A DNA stretch of 64,000 nucleotides from assembly GCA_964638715.1 (NCBI GenBank), contig CAZWZF010000012.1:42329-106328 (forward strand). The letters are read 5' to 3'. Position numbers and translations under genes: made by a program. Positions 35,860 through 45,173 of the stretch are shown piece by piece. Origin of the DNA: JBAXQQ01 sp037131695 (GTDB taxonomy: Bacteria; Armatimonadota; Hebobacteria; CAIYQO01). Under the pieces are notes generated by a model. That model had not been told where the DNA came from and made no database searches. It was given only the letters and a program-made list of their open reading frames with translations. How positions within the stretch are numbered: position 1 is the stretch's first letter; the number at the start of each line of letters is the position of its first letter.

Positions 35860-36606
35860 ATGTCTACTGTCAAAGGTTTATCCAAATGCATAGCAGCACT
35901 TATTGCCTGTGCTGCTATTTTAATTCCCTTCACCGCATCAGGCGGTGCAGTAGTCGATTTTGACCTACCAGCCTGCAAGCCAGCCAATCGTACTATAACT
36001 ATCGATGGAAAGTTGAATGACTGGCAAGGTATAGAAGGAAAGCAGTTTTTTCCTGTTCATGCCTATGATTCTACCACCGTCGCAGAAGACCGTCCTGATA
36101 TCGCCGCGACACTGCGTTTCACTTACGATGCTGATGCTCTTTATGCGTCAATCGACTGGCTTTCTCCAAAGCCGCCATCAAATACATCCTCCCCCACTGA
36201 TGCTACAAATTGGCAAAAAGGCGGCGACGGAATAGTTGTGGCACAACGAGTACCGGTAATTGCCGGTAAAAAATATGCGTTGCGATTCTTCCGCCATTGC
36301 GATGGCATGAAAGGCAATGAAATAAAAACTCCCAGTAAAGACCGTGGATATACTTCCCTGCATTCAGCAATGGATTGGATTGGGGGATTGGGTATGCACA
36401 CCGGTGTTATTTCTATCTATGAAGACACTGGCTGGGTTGAAAATTTAAACACAGCCAGCGGCAACTATGGCCTGCCCCATACCTACACCGCACCGCCCGG
36501 CGCAACCTCGGTAATAATAGCCTTCCGCGCCGTAGTAAACGCGCCAGATTTTCTGCCAACCATGGCAATTGATGATGTTGAATTTGTGGAGATGCCGGAC
36601 AAATAA
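35860..36606 (+). CDS. Secreted protein with CBM9-like N-terminus
   Basis: 248 residues from the ATG at 35860, preceded by AGGGAG; an in-frame ATG at 35833 lacks such a site. After a signal peptide (CIAALIACAAILIPFTASG, cleavage near residue 30) comes a CBM9-like opening (RTITIDGKLNDWQGIEG, then DIAATLRFTYDADALYASID). It stops short at about residue 120 and joins a second beta-sandwich (KKYALRFFRHCDGMKG; ATSVIIAFRAVV; AIDDVEFVEM) that resembles a CBM4/22-type module. CBM9 domains bind sugar chain ends, but here the domain appears to lack its central and C-terminal strands. Probably a glycan-binding or exposed structural protein; no enzyme domain. Confidence 0.65.
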   Translation: MSTVKGLSKCIAALIACAAILIPFTASGGAVVDFDLPACKPANRTITIDGKLNDWQGIEGKQFFPVHAYDSTTVAEDRPDIAATLRFTYDADALYASIDWLSPKPPSNTSSPTDATNWQKGGDGIVVAQRVPVIAGKKYALRFFRHCDGMKGNEIKTPSKDRGYTSLHSAMDWIGGLGMHTGVISIYEDTGWVENLNTASGNYGLPHTYTAPPGATSVIIAFRAVVNAPDFLPTMAIDDVEFVEMPDK

Positions 36607-36653
36607 TTTACAATTTTTGTTTTTAATATTCAGTTCAGGTAATAAAAAAAGTT

Positions 36654-36754
36654 TCTGTTTGGAACTGGGCGGGAGCCCGGCTCACCCGGCAGTAATTTAC
36701 CATTTAATCCTCTTTTTACAGGGATAGCCGGGCTCTCGCCCAGTTCCAAACAGA
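36654..36754. repeat. Paired-palindrome intergenic repeat, type B
   Basis: Two 29-base inverted arms (36654-36682 and 36726-36754) match at 28 of 29 positions with a 43-base spacer. Each arm contains its own small hairpin (GGGC-GGGA-GCCC on the left, GGGC-TCTC-GCCC on the right). It lies between convergent genes. Confidence 0.75.
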
Positions 36755-36807
36755 GACTGAATATTAAAGATTTTTTTCTATTATCACCTGTAAAACACCT
36801 TGATTCA

Positions 36808-37239
36808 CTACTTATCAAAAGGAATAAACATGCCATTCAAATGCCAGGTAATCCCAAATTTATCTGTTACCATGCCATAGCATTTGCTCCAGAATGTTTC
36901 CTGCAGATCCATTATTACCGTGCCGCCTTCTTTCAGACTGTTGAATGTTGATTTTAATTCATCCATATTTTCGTTGTTTATTACCAGGTTTATGTTGCTG
37001 CCGACTATATATGGCATTTCTGGAACTGGAACATCAGACAGCATTACAATGCTACCATTAATATTCATCCGCGCGTTCATCACCAGTTTCTTCACTTCAT
37101 CAGAAAATGGCGCATTGGGGTTTGGCGGTGCATCACCTCATGTTGAAATTTGCGGGATTGCTGTCTTAAAAGCTTTTGCGTAAAACTCAATCGCCTCGCG
37201 ACAATTCCCTTTAAAATGCAGATATATTTCTATTGCCAT
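36808..37239 (-). pseudogene. VOC-family (PhnB-like) protein gene with a premature stop
   Basis: From the ATG at 37239 (AAGGAAG upstream) the frame encodes a small glyoxalase/bleomycin-resistance (VOC) protein of the PhnB group: MAIEIYLHFKGNCREAIEFY at the start and TFWSKCYGMVTDKFGITWHL near the end, 143 residues expected. Codon 34 is TGA (37140-37138), within what should read STxGDAPPNP, so the protein is interrupted; only 36808-37095 would be re-read from an internal ATG. TGA is used as a normal stop by other genes here, so recoding is unlikely. Either a true nonsense mutation or a base-call error. Function of the intact protein unknown (metal-dependent vicinal-oxygen-chelate chemistry). 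Confidence 0.8.
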
Positions 37240-37344
37240 TTTTCTACTTCCTTTAAACTATACCACTGACATTTTATAGATATGGTAAATGCTTGTCAAA
37301 AGAGATATCTTCATATAATAAATTTAATGAAAATCTAATTTTTC

Positions 37345-39369
37345 TTATCCAATAACAATACACCCATGAATTTTAAAACGCGGCACTTGAATTTTAATAA
37401 TGCCATTATTGTATTTTATGTTCAATTCTACATTATCTGGTTGCCAGCAGATTTTATTTGGTTGTGGCATTTGAATATCAATGGTGTATGGTCCAATTTC
37501 TGGAATCTCATCAACCCAAGTATCATCCGTTCCTAATTTTGAAATGTCACGTCCGGGATTTTGATTGACGAAATGTATAAAAAGTAAATTTTCCTTACGG
37601 CGCAGTGATATATCTACCCATGAAGGAGCATTAGTTTTATAGAGTGGTTTTTGGTCGATAGTATCAATTATTTCACACAACCACCGCAACATCTGTGGAT
37701 CACCCAGAGATTTATATTGACAAAAAATATCTGTGCAGATATGAACAATTTGTCCTTTTCCTATCTTTCTACAAATAGCTGCAGGAAATCCTGCTGACTC
37801 GGGATTTATTTCATCTATTTGTCCATGCATTGGCCAGTTATTAGGAAGATTTCGAACTTCAGGATTAAACTGATCCCAGGAAAGATAAAGTGGATACATC
37901 TCATCACTGCCACTAATCTTGTCCCATCCAGAATCAATTCCTGTTGGTTCATCACAACTTTTCAGTAATACATGTCCGTCATGAACTGCCCCATATTGAA
38001 CGTTAGTTATAGCAAGTGCAGTTTGTAAAACTGATGAGTTTATAGTTTGACCACTGGTAAGAAGTAGACCACCATGTTCTGCATATTCAACAAGTTTCGT
38101 AGCAGTGTCTATATCTATAACCGCTTGTTCTGGAACAACCACCAGTTTATGCGGCATATCTGCAGATACTCCGGTTTCATCCATCAATTCCGGCGAACGA
38201 TGCAATGCTGCCATTGCTTTATGTGCTCCTTCAACATTGCTACCGCCAAATGTCGGCGTTGCCGGATCGGTTATTACGATTGCTGTCCATCCTGCAGGTT
38301 GAGTATGTAAAAATATATTTTCACGTTCTTTAAGGAACTGGCGTACAAGTTTTGCTTTCTTCATACGGGAAGGAACCAAAGCGCCATCACCGGTTGGATA
38401 TGTCCAGTACCCAACCGCACCACCATTTGATGCTACCGTAGCGGCTTCCTGTAACATACGGTCAAGAGTTTTGGTACGACTGCGAACATGCTTTCTTGCA
38501 TGTGTAAAACTGGTATCACAAATATAAGCGTCATAAGGGATACCTAATGTATCGTACCAACGCATCATGCGCGCAATATCATTCAGGTAGAAAAATCCCG
38601 GTGAAAAAAAGTCACCGCTACGCCAATCAAATGGGCCCAGAAACTCACGCCTCGGGCTGACATTGCCAGCGCTGTAAACACAATCAGGTTTTAATGATTT
38701 AACAAAGTTATTAAAACGTTCTCGCCAACGGGCAGTAACACGATTCCAAAACTTTGTATATTCAGAATTAAAATCAATTCGTTGTTGAATGTCAGACCAA
38801 TTTTCTGTCCAACCGATTTCCTGTCGGAAAATATCTTTACATCGGAAACAATAACATGGTGATGGCCAGTCGCCATCTACCCAAATGCCATCCGGGTTAT
38901 AACCTTCTATTAATTCACGCAGATGCACTACCACCCATTCATCAAAATAATCGCTATGAGGACAATTTGCGTATGATGTGAAATTTTTGAATTCATCAAA
39001 ATAGCGTTGTTCAGAACCATCCTCATGTATCATTCTCCATTCAGGATGACGTAAACCGGCAATGCCATCCAGCAAACCACTATAATAAAGCACCAATTTC
39101 GTGTCTGATTCTGTTGTAACTTCTCTCAATATTTTTGGCATATCTTGCGAAAGCATATTATGTGCTGTTTTTAAACTGCTATGCCAACTGGTATAACCGC
39201 TATGGCCTTTTGCATAAATACAAATATAACCAAGATCTAAATCGTGTAGTACCGGTAATATATTTTCCCGGGTAGCACCAGCACCATACGGTCTGAATTG
39301 CACCTCGGTATAATAATCCACCAACAAGTTCATCATGCTGTCAGCAAGCCAATTATTTTTAAAATTCAT
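37345..39369 (-). CDS. GHL6/GH42-like putative glycoside hydrolase
   Basis: 674 residues from the ATG at 39369, with GGGGGT upstream; the longer ORF would overlap the upstream transporter gene. The N-terminal two thirds look like a TIM barrel of the alpha-amylase-family/GHL6 type with fucosidase-like features (LGYICIYAKGHSGYTSWHSS about 50-70; GYNPDGIWVDGDWPSPCYCF about 172-192). The acidic GIWVDGD is a candidate nucleophile site. A GH42-type trimerisation/glutaminase-like domain follows (PHKLVVVPEQAVID; YAEHGGLLLTSGQTI) and a C-terminal beta domain. No signal peptide, so probably cytoplasmic. It is 13 bases downstream of the small transporter gene and probably co-transcribed. Substrate unknown. 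Confidence 0.7.
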   Translation of the reverse strand: MNFKNNWLADSMMNLLVDYYTEVQFRPYGAGATRENILPVLHDLDLGYICIYAKGHSGYTSWHSSLKTAHNMLSQDMPKILREVTTESDTKLVLYYSGLLDGIAGLRHPEWRMIHEDGSEQRYFDEFKNFTSYANCPHSDYFDEWVVVHLRELIEGYNPDGIWVDGDWPSPCYCFRCKDIFRQEIGWTENWSDIQQRIDFNSEYTKFWNRVTARWRERFNNFVKSLKPDCVYSAGNVSPRREFLGPFDWRSGDFFSPGFFYLNDIARMMRWYDTLGIPYDAYICDTSFTHARKHVRSRTKTLDRMLQEAATVASNGGAVGYWTYPTGDGALVPSRMKKAKLVRQFLKERENIFLHTQPAGWTAIVITDPATPTFGGSNVEGAHKAMAALHRSPELMDETGVSADMPHKLVVVPEQAVIDIDTATKLVEYAEHGGLLLTSGQTINSSVLQTALAITNVQYGAVHDGHVLLKSCDEPTGIDSGWDKISGSDEMYPLYLSWDQFNPEVRNLPNNWPMHGQIDEINPESAGFPAAICRKIGKGQIVHICTDIFCQYKSLGDPQMLRWLCEIIDTIDQKPLYKTNAPSWVDISLRRKENLLFIHFVNQNPGRDISKLGTDDTWVDEIPEIGPYTIDIQMPQPNKICWQPDNVELNIKYNNGIIKIQVPRFKIHGCIVIG

Positions 39370-39382
39370 CTTTTGACCCCCT

Positions 39383-39796
39383 TTATCTAATAATAAAAAA
39401 TACACCAACGAAACATAGAATAACTCCAAATAGTTTTTCTAACGAGAATTCTGCACCAAAAAGCAGGCAGGAAAATAATAATACAATTACAGCTTTATTT
39501 CCTTCAATTGCAATCGGATATCCGGGATTAGGCGCTAAAGAGACAGCTTTTATATACATTAAATTACCGATATAACTAAGTATACTGGCAACTGCTATTG
39601 CAGCTATGGGTTGCCATTTTAGTATTAATGCCTGTTTTGTTGTCAGCAGGTGTAAGATAGAGCATGTTAATAAACCGATACACAGCACAAACATAATCCC
39701 TGTTGAATCTGCCCAATATATGCCGGCATATTTTATTAACAATAACATACCTGCTAATAACAACATAGCGGAAACGCCATAAATAATCCACATCAA
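39383..39796 (-). CDS. Small EamA/DMT-type membrane protein
   Basis: 137 residues with about four to five membrane segments (WIIYGVSAMLLLAGMLLLIK; GIMFVLCIGLLTCSILHLL; IAAIAVASILSYIGNLMYI; KAVIVLLFSCLLFG; LFGVILCFVGVFFI). The NPGYPIAIEG loop and length correspond to half of a drug/metabolite transporter, which works as a dimer. Its position just before the GHL6-like gene, and back to back with the broken AraC gene, suggests export or import of a small sugar-related compound, but substrate is not deducible. Confidence 0.7.
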   Translation of the reverse strand: MMWIIYGVSAMLLLAGMLLLIKYAGIYWADSTGIMFVLCIGLLTCSILHLLTTKQALILKWQPIAAIAVASILSYIGNLMYIKAVSLAPNPGYPIAIEGNKAVIVLLFSCLLFGAEFSLEKLFGVILCFVGVFFIIR

Positions 39797-39840
39797 TATT
39801 CTCTCACATTAAATTATGGTTACATTATATATCAAAAATC

Positions 39841-40760
39841 ATGATTGTAAATGGACATTATAGGCATAAAATTGTATATTATGGGCATAAAATCTTACGG
39901 GGTATATTATTGAAGCCATTACAATCATTATCCTATTTTCAAAGTTCTGTTTCCACTCCTCTTGGACGTATTTTACAGGCAGGAAGTCATATTCAAATCA
40001 TGTCGGTTCCTGTGATGCCGATGCGGTATTGGGAGATATATTCAATTGTTTATGTTATTGATGGTACCGGAGAATATTGTGATTTTGAAAACCGTGTTAT
40101 CCCATTAAAAACCGGTGATATGATGATGATGTTCCCCGGACATGGATATCGATATCAGTCTGATAATAAAACACCTTGGAGTGAACTTTATATGCAATTT
40201 GATGGGCCAGTGTTTAATCTTTGGCAAAAAGAAAAAGTTATCTCACCCACACAACCTGTTATCCATTTAGAACCTGTTGATTACTGGTTCAATAAACTAT
40301 TACAACCGGTAATCGCCAATTTTTCTGATGATGTTGAAAATATGCTGACCAGAATAATGATGTTACAGACTGTTTTGACGGAAATAATTAATCATTCATC
40401 ACAGTTGAAAGTTTCTGATAATGAATGGCTGATAAAAGCAAAAATGAAACTTAATTCATTACCTTTAAATTCACTTGTTGACTGGTCAGAAATATCAGAA
40501 AGCATGTACATTTCAACAGACAGATTCAGAAAAAATTTCAGACTCTTTCAGGAATATCACCTTTTAATTTTCTGGCAAAACGACGTTGTGATGAAGCGTG
40601 CCGACTATTGCAGCAAACAGAATTATCATTATATGAAATCGCTGAAAAACTCGGGTATTATGATGAGTCCCATTTCTATCGCCGGTTTAAGAATATGATA
40701 GGCATATCACCGAGTGATTATCGTTCGGTTTGTATTTTAAAAAGCAATAAAATAACGTAA
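39841..40760 (+). pseudogene. AraC-family regulator gene with a -1 frameshift
   Basis: The first frame (39841 to about 40550) gives a cupin-like sensor half (MPMRYWEIYSIVYVIDGTGE, TGDMMMMFPGHGYRYQSD) and the start of the HTH domain (SMYISTDRFRKNFRLF). The second HTH continues in another frame to a TAA at 40758-40760: SPFNFLAKRRCDEACRLLQQ, then LSLYEIAEKLGYYDESHFYR and RRFKNMIGISPSDYR. Restoring one G at CAGGAATATC (near 40550) would give LFQGISP and a full protein. So one base is missing, by mutation or sequencing error. It is divergent from the transporter and GHL6-like genes, the usual place for their regulator. The true start may be a TTG at 39910. Confidence 0.82.
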
Positions 40761-40875
40761 CCATATCACAAAAACTTAACAATACCTGCATAACTATGCA
40801 GGGAAATATCATGTAATATCGAATTCATTATTACCAGTGATTACGAAATGAAAACGCTGCTATAAAGGATAACCC

Positions 40876-43797
40876 ATGTCTACTTCAGATAATAATTTGT
40901 CATTTATTGATCGTATCGACGCCGGCTGGCAGGCTATTGATTGTTCTGCCTCGGTTGAAATAGATTTGCTTGACCGCATCAAGGCAGAGATTGAGTTTGC
41001 TAATAGGCTGGCGGATGCCTGTCCGGCGCATACTGACGATTGGCAGGCGTTGATTGAATGGGCAGTCGCGTCGATACAAAACGCATTGACAGCAGGGAAA
41101 TCCAAAGCGGAAGCAGTTGCCGGAGCAGAAGCAATTCTCGCGCCGATTGGCATAGTTGCAAAAGGATACACCGTGCATTGCATCGGCCACGCGCATATCG
41201 ACATGAATTGGATGTGGAATTGGCCGGAGACGGTGGCGGTGGTTAATGACACCTTCACCACAGTAGACCACCTGATGGACGAGTTCCCCACCTTCAAGTT
41301 TTCACAAAGCCAAACGTCTATTTACCAGATAATGAAAGACTACCTGCCGTGGATGTATGAAACAGTTAAACAACGCGTTAAGGAAGGCCGTTGGGAAATT
41401 ACTGCCAACCACTGGGTGGAAGGCGATAAAAATATGTCATCCGGCGAGAGCATTTGCCGCCATCTGTTATATACCAAGCGTTTCTTCGCCGAGGAACTCG
41501 GTTTGCCATACGATGCCATCACGCTGGATTGGGAGCCGGATACCTTCGGACATCCCCACACTATTCCTACCATTCTCGCCGATGCCGGGGTGAAACGCTA
41601 TTACTTCTGCCGTACCGGGCCTGGCCCGCATGTTTTCTGGTGGCAGGGAAAAGATGGCTCGCGAGTGCTGGCATTTGACGATTTGCGCAAATGGTACAAC
41701 AACGCCCTCGACCCAAAATCCACCACTCAGCACCTGCTTGATTTCGAAAAAGAAACCAGCTTAAAAGATTACATGATTGTATTCGGTGTGGGCGACCACG
41801 GTGGCGGCCCTACACGCCAGGATTTGCGTCGCGGCATAGAGATGAACAGTTGGCCAATATTCCCGAATATCAAGTTCAGCACCGCAACCGAATTCTTTGA
41901 TATCATAGAAGCGCAAGGCGATAAACTGCCAATATATGACAACGAATTGAACTTCATATTTGAGGGTTGCTATACCTCGCAGAGCAACGTAAAACACGCC
42001 AATCGCCGTAGCGAACACGCGGTGGTCGAGGCGGAAATATGCGCATTGCTGGGGACAGGAATCGCCAAACTGCCCTACCCCGCTGATCCACTGCGCATGG
42101 CATGGCGCCATACATTATTTAACCAATTCCATGATATTTTGCCCGGTTCCGGTGTTCACGCTACTTACGAACACGCGCAGGGATTATTCCAGGAAATCCT
42201 GGCAAACACCACATCGGTAAAAACACACTCACTGCGCACCATTGCCGGTATGGTAAATACTGCCGCCTGCAGTCCTGGTACTGCCATGCGTCCGTTGGAC
42301 AGCGGAATGCGCACCGGTCAGGGATTAGGCGCGGGAATGGGCGATATCGGCGCGGATGGCGAAGTATCACGTTTTGGCATCGGCGCGGGGAACAGCGACC
42401 CGTATGTAATTTTCAACCCCACCCCATGGCCGCGTACCGAAGTAATTACCACCCGGGTATGGAACCGCGATTATCGTGACCAGGAAATGATTGTCCAGGA
42501 TGAAAACGGAACCAGAGTACCGGCACAATTATTAACTCGCGGAACCTATTGGTGGCTTGAGCATAAATATGCCGAAGTAGCCTTCCCGGTGGAAATACCG
42601 GCAATGGGTTACCGCGCCTACTGCATTTCACGTTCTGCTGGTTCAGACGCAAAGGCGCAACAGGTTATCGCGCGCCTGGGCGGCATATCAAAACAAGGCG
42701 CGGAAACGGAATGCTTCAGCTTTGCGGGTGATGTCACAGGCGTGTTGGAAAATGAACATCTCATAGTTGAAGTCGACCAGCCATCCGGCGCAATCATTCA
42801 CCTTATCGATAAAAAGACCGGTATTGATATGGTTCCCGCTGGTGAACGCGTGGGATTACTGGAATACGTTTTGCAAGCTCCTAACGGCATGTCTGCCTGG
42901 CATATCGGCCAACCTATCAAGCGGATACCGTTTACCGAAGGCGGTCAATTATCCTGCACGCAAAGCGGTCCCCATCTGGGAATATTGTGTTCTACCCATA
43001 CTCTGAACGACAGTACATTTAAACTGGATATCATGCTGGCGGCGGGCAGCCCATACGTTGAGTTCAATCTCGAAGTAAACTGGCTGGAACGCGGCGGACC
43101 GAATATTGGCACACCAGCGTTGAACGTATCCTTCCCGCTGGCAATACAAAGCGACACCGCCAATTTCGAGTGCCCCAACGGCAGCCAGATTCGCAATCGC
43201 GACGGCATGGAAGTACCGGCGCAGCGTTGGGTAGATATTACCGGAACACAGGAAGGCACCAATGAAATAATTGGCGCGACTCTGCTGAATGATAGCAAAT
43301 ACGGATTCAGTGTCGATAAGAAAGGCATCAGCATGTCGCTGCTGCGCAGTAGCTATGACCCGGATCCCCTGCCGGAAATGGGCAAACACACTATCCGCTA
43401 CGCCTTGCAGCCGCATACAGGTCAATGGACTTCCAGCGACGCAACACGTGCGGGTTATGCCTTCAACGCGCCACTGAATGCCATCAACACTACTGAACAA
43501 ACCGGCACATTGCCATCCAGCCAACCATTCGCCGAAATACTGACGCCAAATGTAATGCTAAGCGGTATGAAAAAAGCAGAAGATTCCGACGCGGTAATAG
43601 TGCGGCTATACGAAATGGAAGGAAAAGCCACCACTGCTCAAATATCATTAAACAGCAGCATTGCCATTGCCAACGCAACAGCAATACAAACCGATGTGCT
43701 GGAACGGCCATTGGCAAACAACACCGCCAGTATGAAAGACGGCATTCTGTCAGTAGATATTCCGGCGTTTGGCATGGTGACGGTGATGATAGGTTAA
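40876..43797 (+). CDS. GH38 alpha-mannosidase
   Basis: 973 residues. Hydrolyses terminal alpha-mannose residues, probably from N-glycan-like or mannan oligosaccharides, in the cytoplasm since no signal peptide is seen. The zinc-binding HAHID lies at 105-109 and the nucleophile Asp-222 in LDWEPDTFGHP, with a later FNQFHDILPGSG (about 415) supplying the second zinc histidine. Four domains are present: N-terminal helical extension, seven-stranded catalytic barrel, three-helix bundle and C-terminal beta domains. Length is normal for bacterial GH38. AAAGGA precedes the ATG. It follows the broken AraC gene in the same orientation. Confidence 0.94.
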   Translation: MSTSDNNLSFIDRIDAGWQAIDCSASVEIDLLDRIKAEIEFANRLADACPAHTDDWQALIEWAVASIQNALTAGKSKAEAVAGAEAILAPIGIVAKGYTVHCIGHAHIDMNWMWNWPETVAVVNDTFTTVDHLMDEFPTFKFSQSQTSIYQIMKDYLPWMYETVKQRVKEGRWEITANHWVEGDKNMSSGESICRHLLYTKRFFAEELGLPYDAITLDWEPDTFGHPHTIPTILADAGVKRYYFCRTGPGPHVFWWQGKDGSRVLAFDDLRKWYNNALDPKSTTQHLLDFEKETSLKDYMIVFGVGDHGGGPTRQDLRRGIEMNSWPIFPNIKFSTATEFFDIIEAQGDKLPIYDNELNFIFEGCYTSQSNVKHANRRSEHAVVEAEICALLGTGIAKLPYPADPLRMAWRHTLFNQFHDILPGSGVHATYEHAQGLFQEILANTTSVKTHSLRTIAGMVNTAACSPGTAMRPLDSGMRTGQGLGAGMGDIGADGEVSRFGIGAGNSDPYVIFNPTPWPRTEVITTRVWNRDYRDQEMIVQDENGTRVPAQLLTRGTYWWLEHKYAEVAFPVEIPAMGYRAYCISRSAGSDAKAQQVIARLGGISKQGAETECFSFAGDVTGVLENEHLIVEVDQPSGAIIHLIDKKTGIDMVPAGERVGLLEYVLQAPNGMSAWHIGQPIKRIPFTEGGQLSCTQSGPHLGILCSTHTLNDSTFKLDIMLAAGSPYVEFNLEVNWLERGGPNIGTPALNVSFPLAIQSDTANFECPNGSQIRNRDGMEVPAQRWVDITGTQEGTNEIIGATLLNDSKYGFSVDKKGISMSLLRSSYDPDPLPEMGKHTIRYALQPHTGQWTSSDATRAGYAFNAPLNAINTTEQTGTLPSSQPFAEILTPNVMLSGMKKAEDSDAVIVRLYEMEGKATTAQISLNSSIAIANATAIQTDVLERPLANNTASMKDGILSVDIPAFGMVTVMIG

Positions 43798-43879
43798 AAT
43801 TAACCATAAATTAATCTTATTGTAACATATATAATTAATAAATATACGTGTCGCTATTCATAATTAGGACAACAAAATT

Positions 43880-45139
43880 ATGTCTTTAAAATTCACATTT
43901 TTAATAACAATTCTTACCATCGCTATTTCACTTTGCGTTTCAGTTACCCCAACATGGCCTCAGTGGCAGGGACCGAATCGGGATTCTATTTCTACAGAAA
44001 CCGGATTGTTGAAAGAATGGCCGAAAGGCGGGCCTGCATTATTGTGGACTGCCATAGGATGCGGGAAGGGATACAGCAGCATGGCAGTTACCGAGAAAAT
44101 GATTTATACTGCCGGGACGATGAATAACCAGACATTTGTAATGGCATTTGATCTTACTGGAAAACTGAAGTGGAAGACAGTAAATGGTGAGCAATGGAAA
44201 CCTGGCGCAGCGATGTTTTGGGCTGCCAGTTACGATGGTGCCCGCGCGACACCGACAGTAGATGATGGTTTTGTTTATCACCTCAACGATCTGGGTTTGC
44301 TTTCAGCATTTGATGCGGAAAATGGAAAATTAAAGTGGTCAGCAAACCTGCCAAAACAATTTGAATCCAAATGGCCAGATTTCGGTTATACCGAATCAGT
44401 ATTGATAGATGGCAACAAACTTATTTGTTACCCGGGTGGTAAAAAAGGATATATGGCAGCATTAAATAAAAAGACTGGTGCTGTTATATGGTCAAACAAA
44501 GATATCGGTGAAAATCCAGCATTTGCTTCGACTATCGTCTTTACAGACCAAAGTATCCGCCAGGCAGTAACATTGACCGAGGAAGCAATAATTGGCGTGT
44601 CAGTGGATACCGGCAAACTGTTATGGCGTTATCCATTCACCAACAAGCGAAAAAATAATATTCCAACTCCGTTATACAGTAAAGGATACATTTTTGCATC
44701 AACCGGATATGGTGGCGGCAGTGTATTATTGAAGTTAAATGTTGCCGATAACAAGGTTACCGCAGAAAAAGTATGGCAAAATACCTTACTGGATAATATT
44801 CACGGTGGTGTCATACTTCACGATGGATATCTATATGGTTCATCGAATGAAAAACCTGCATGGATATGCTTGAATTTCCTTACCGGAGAAGAGCAATATC
44901 GTGATAAAAGCATGGGTCAAGGGTCAATTGTATACGCTGACGGTATGCTGTATTGCCTTAGTGAACGAGGCGTAATGTCATTGGTGCCATGTACACCTAA
45001 AGAATTTAAACCAACAGGACATTTTGACGTGCCCAAAGGTGGCACTGGCATGTATTGGTCACACCCGGTGATTTGTAATGGCAAACTTTTTATACGTCAT
45101 GATGACAAACTATTCGCTTATAATATCACAAATAAATAA
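43880..45139 (+). CDS. Secreted PQQ-type beta-propeller protein
   Basis: 419 residues. A signal peptide (KFTFLITILTIAISLCVSV) is followed by WPQWQGPNRDSIS, the usual start of PQQ-like/BamB-like propellers in Planctomycetota and Armatimonadota. Repeated blades have the AFDLTGKLKWKT, AFDAENGKLKWSA, ALNKKTGAVIWS and SVDTGKLLWRY pattern. Redox residues of quinoprotein dehydrogenases are not apparent, so a binding or scaffolding role is more likely. It starts 82 bases after the alpha-mannosidase and may be co-transcribed. The next gene begins 34 bases after its stop. Confidence 0.85.
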   Translation: MSLKFTFLITILTIAISLCVSVTPTWPQWQGPNRDSISTETGLLKEWPKGGPALLWTAIGCGKGYSSMAVTEKMIYTAGTMNNQTFVMAFDLTGKLKWKTVNGEQWKPGAAMFWAASYDGARATPTVDDGFVYHLNDLGLLSAFDAENGKLKWSANLPKQFESKWPDFGYTESVLIDGNKLICYPGGKKGYMAALNKKTGAVIWSNKDIGENPAFASTIVFTDQSIRQAVTLTEEAIIGVSVDTGKLLWRYPFTNKRKNNIPTPLYSKGYIFASTGYGGGSVLLKLNVADNKVTAEKVWQNTLLDNIHGGVILHDGYLYGSSNEKPAWICLNFLTGEEQYRDKSMGQGSIVYADGMLYCLSERGVMSLVPCTPKEFKPTGHFDVPKGGTGMYWSHPVICNGKLFIRHDDKLFAYNITNK

Positions 45140-45173
45140 TAATTATTTAGGGTACTTTTATCTTTTGCTAAAA

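Noticed and set aside
37138..37140. UGA recoded as an amino acid in this genome
   Set aside because: Several intact genes end in TGA (2773-2775; the 22690 end), so TGA is a stop here.
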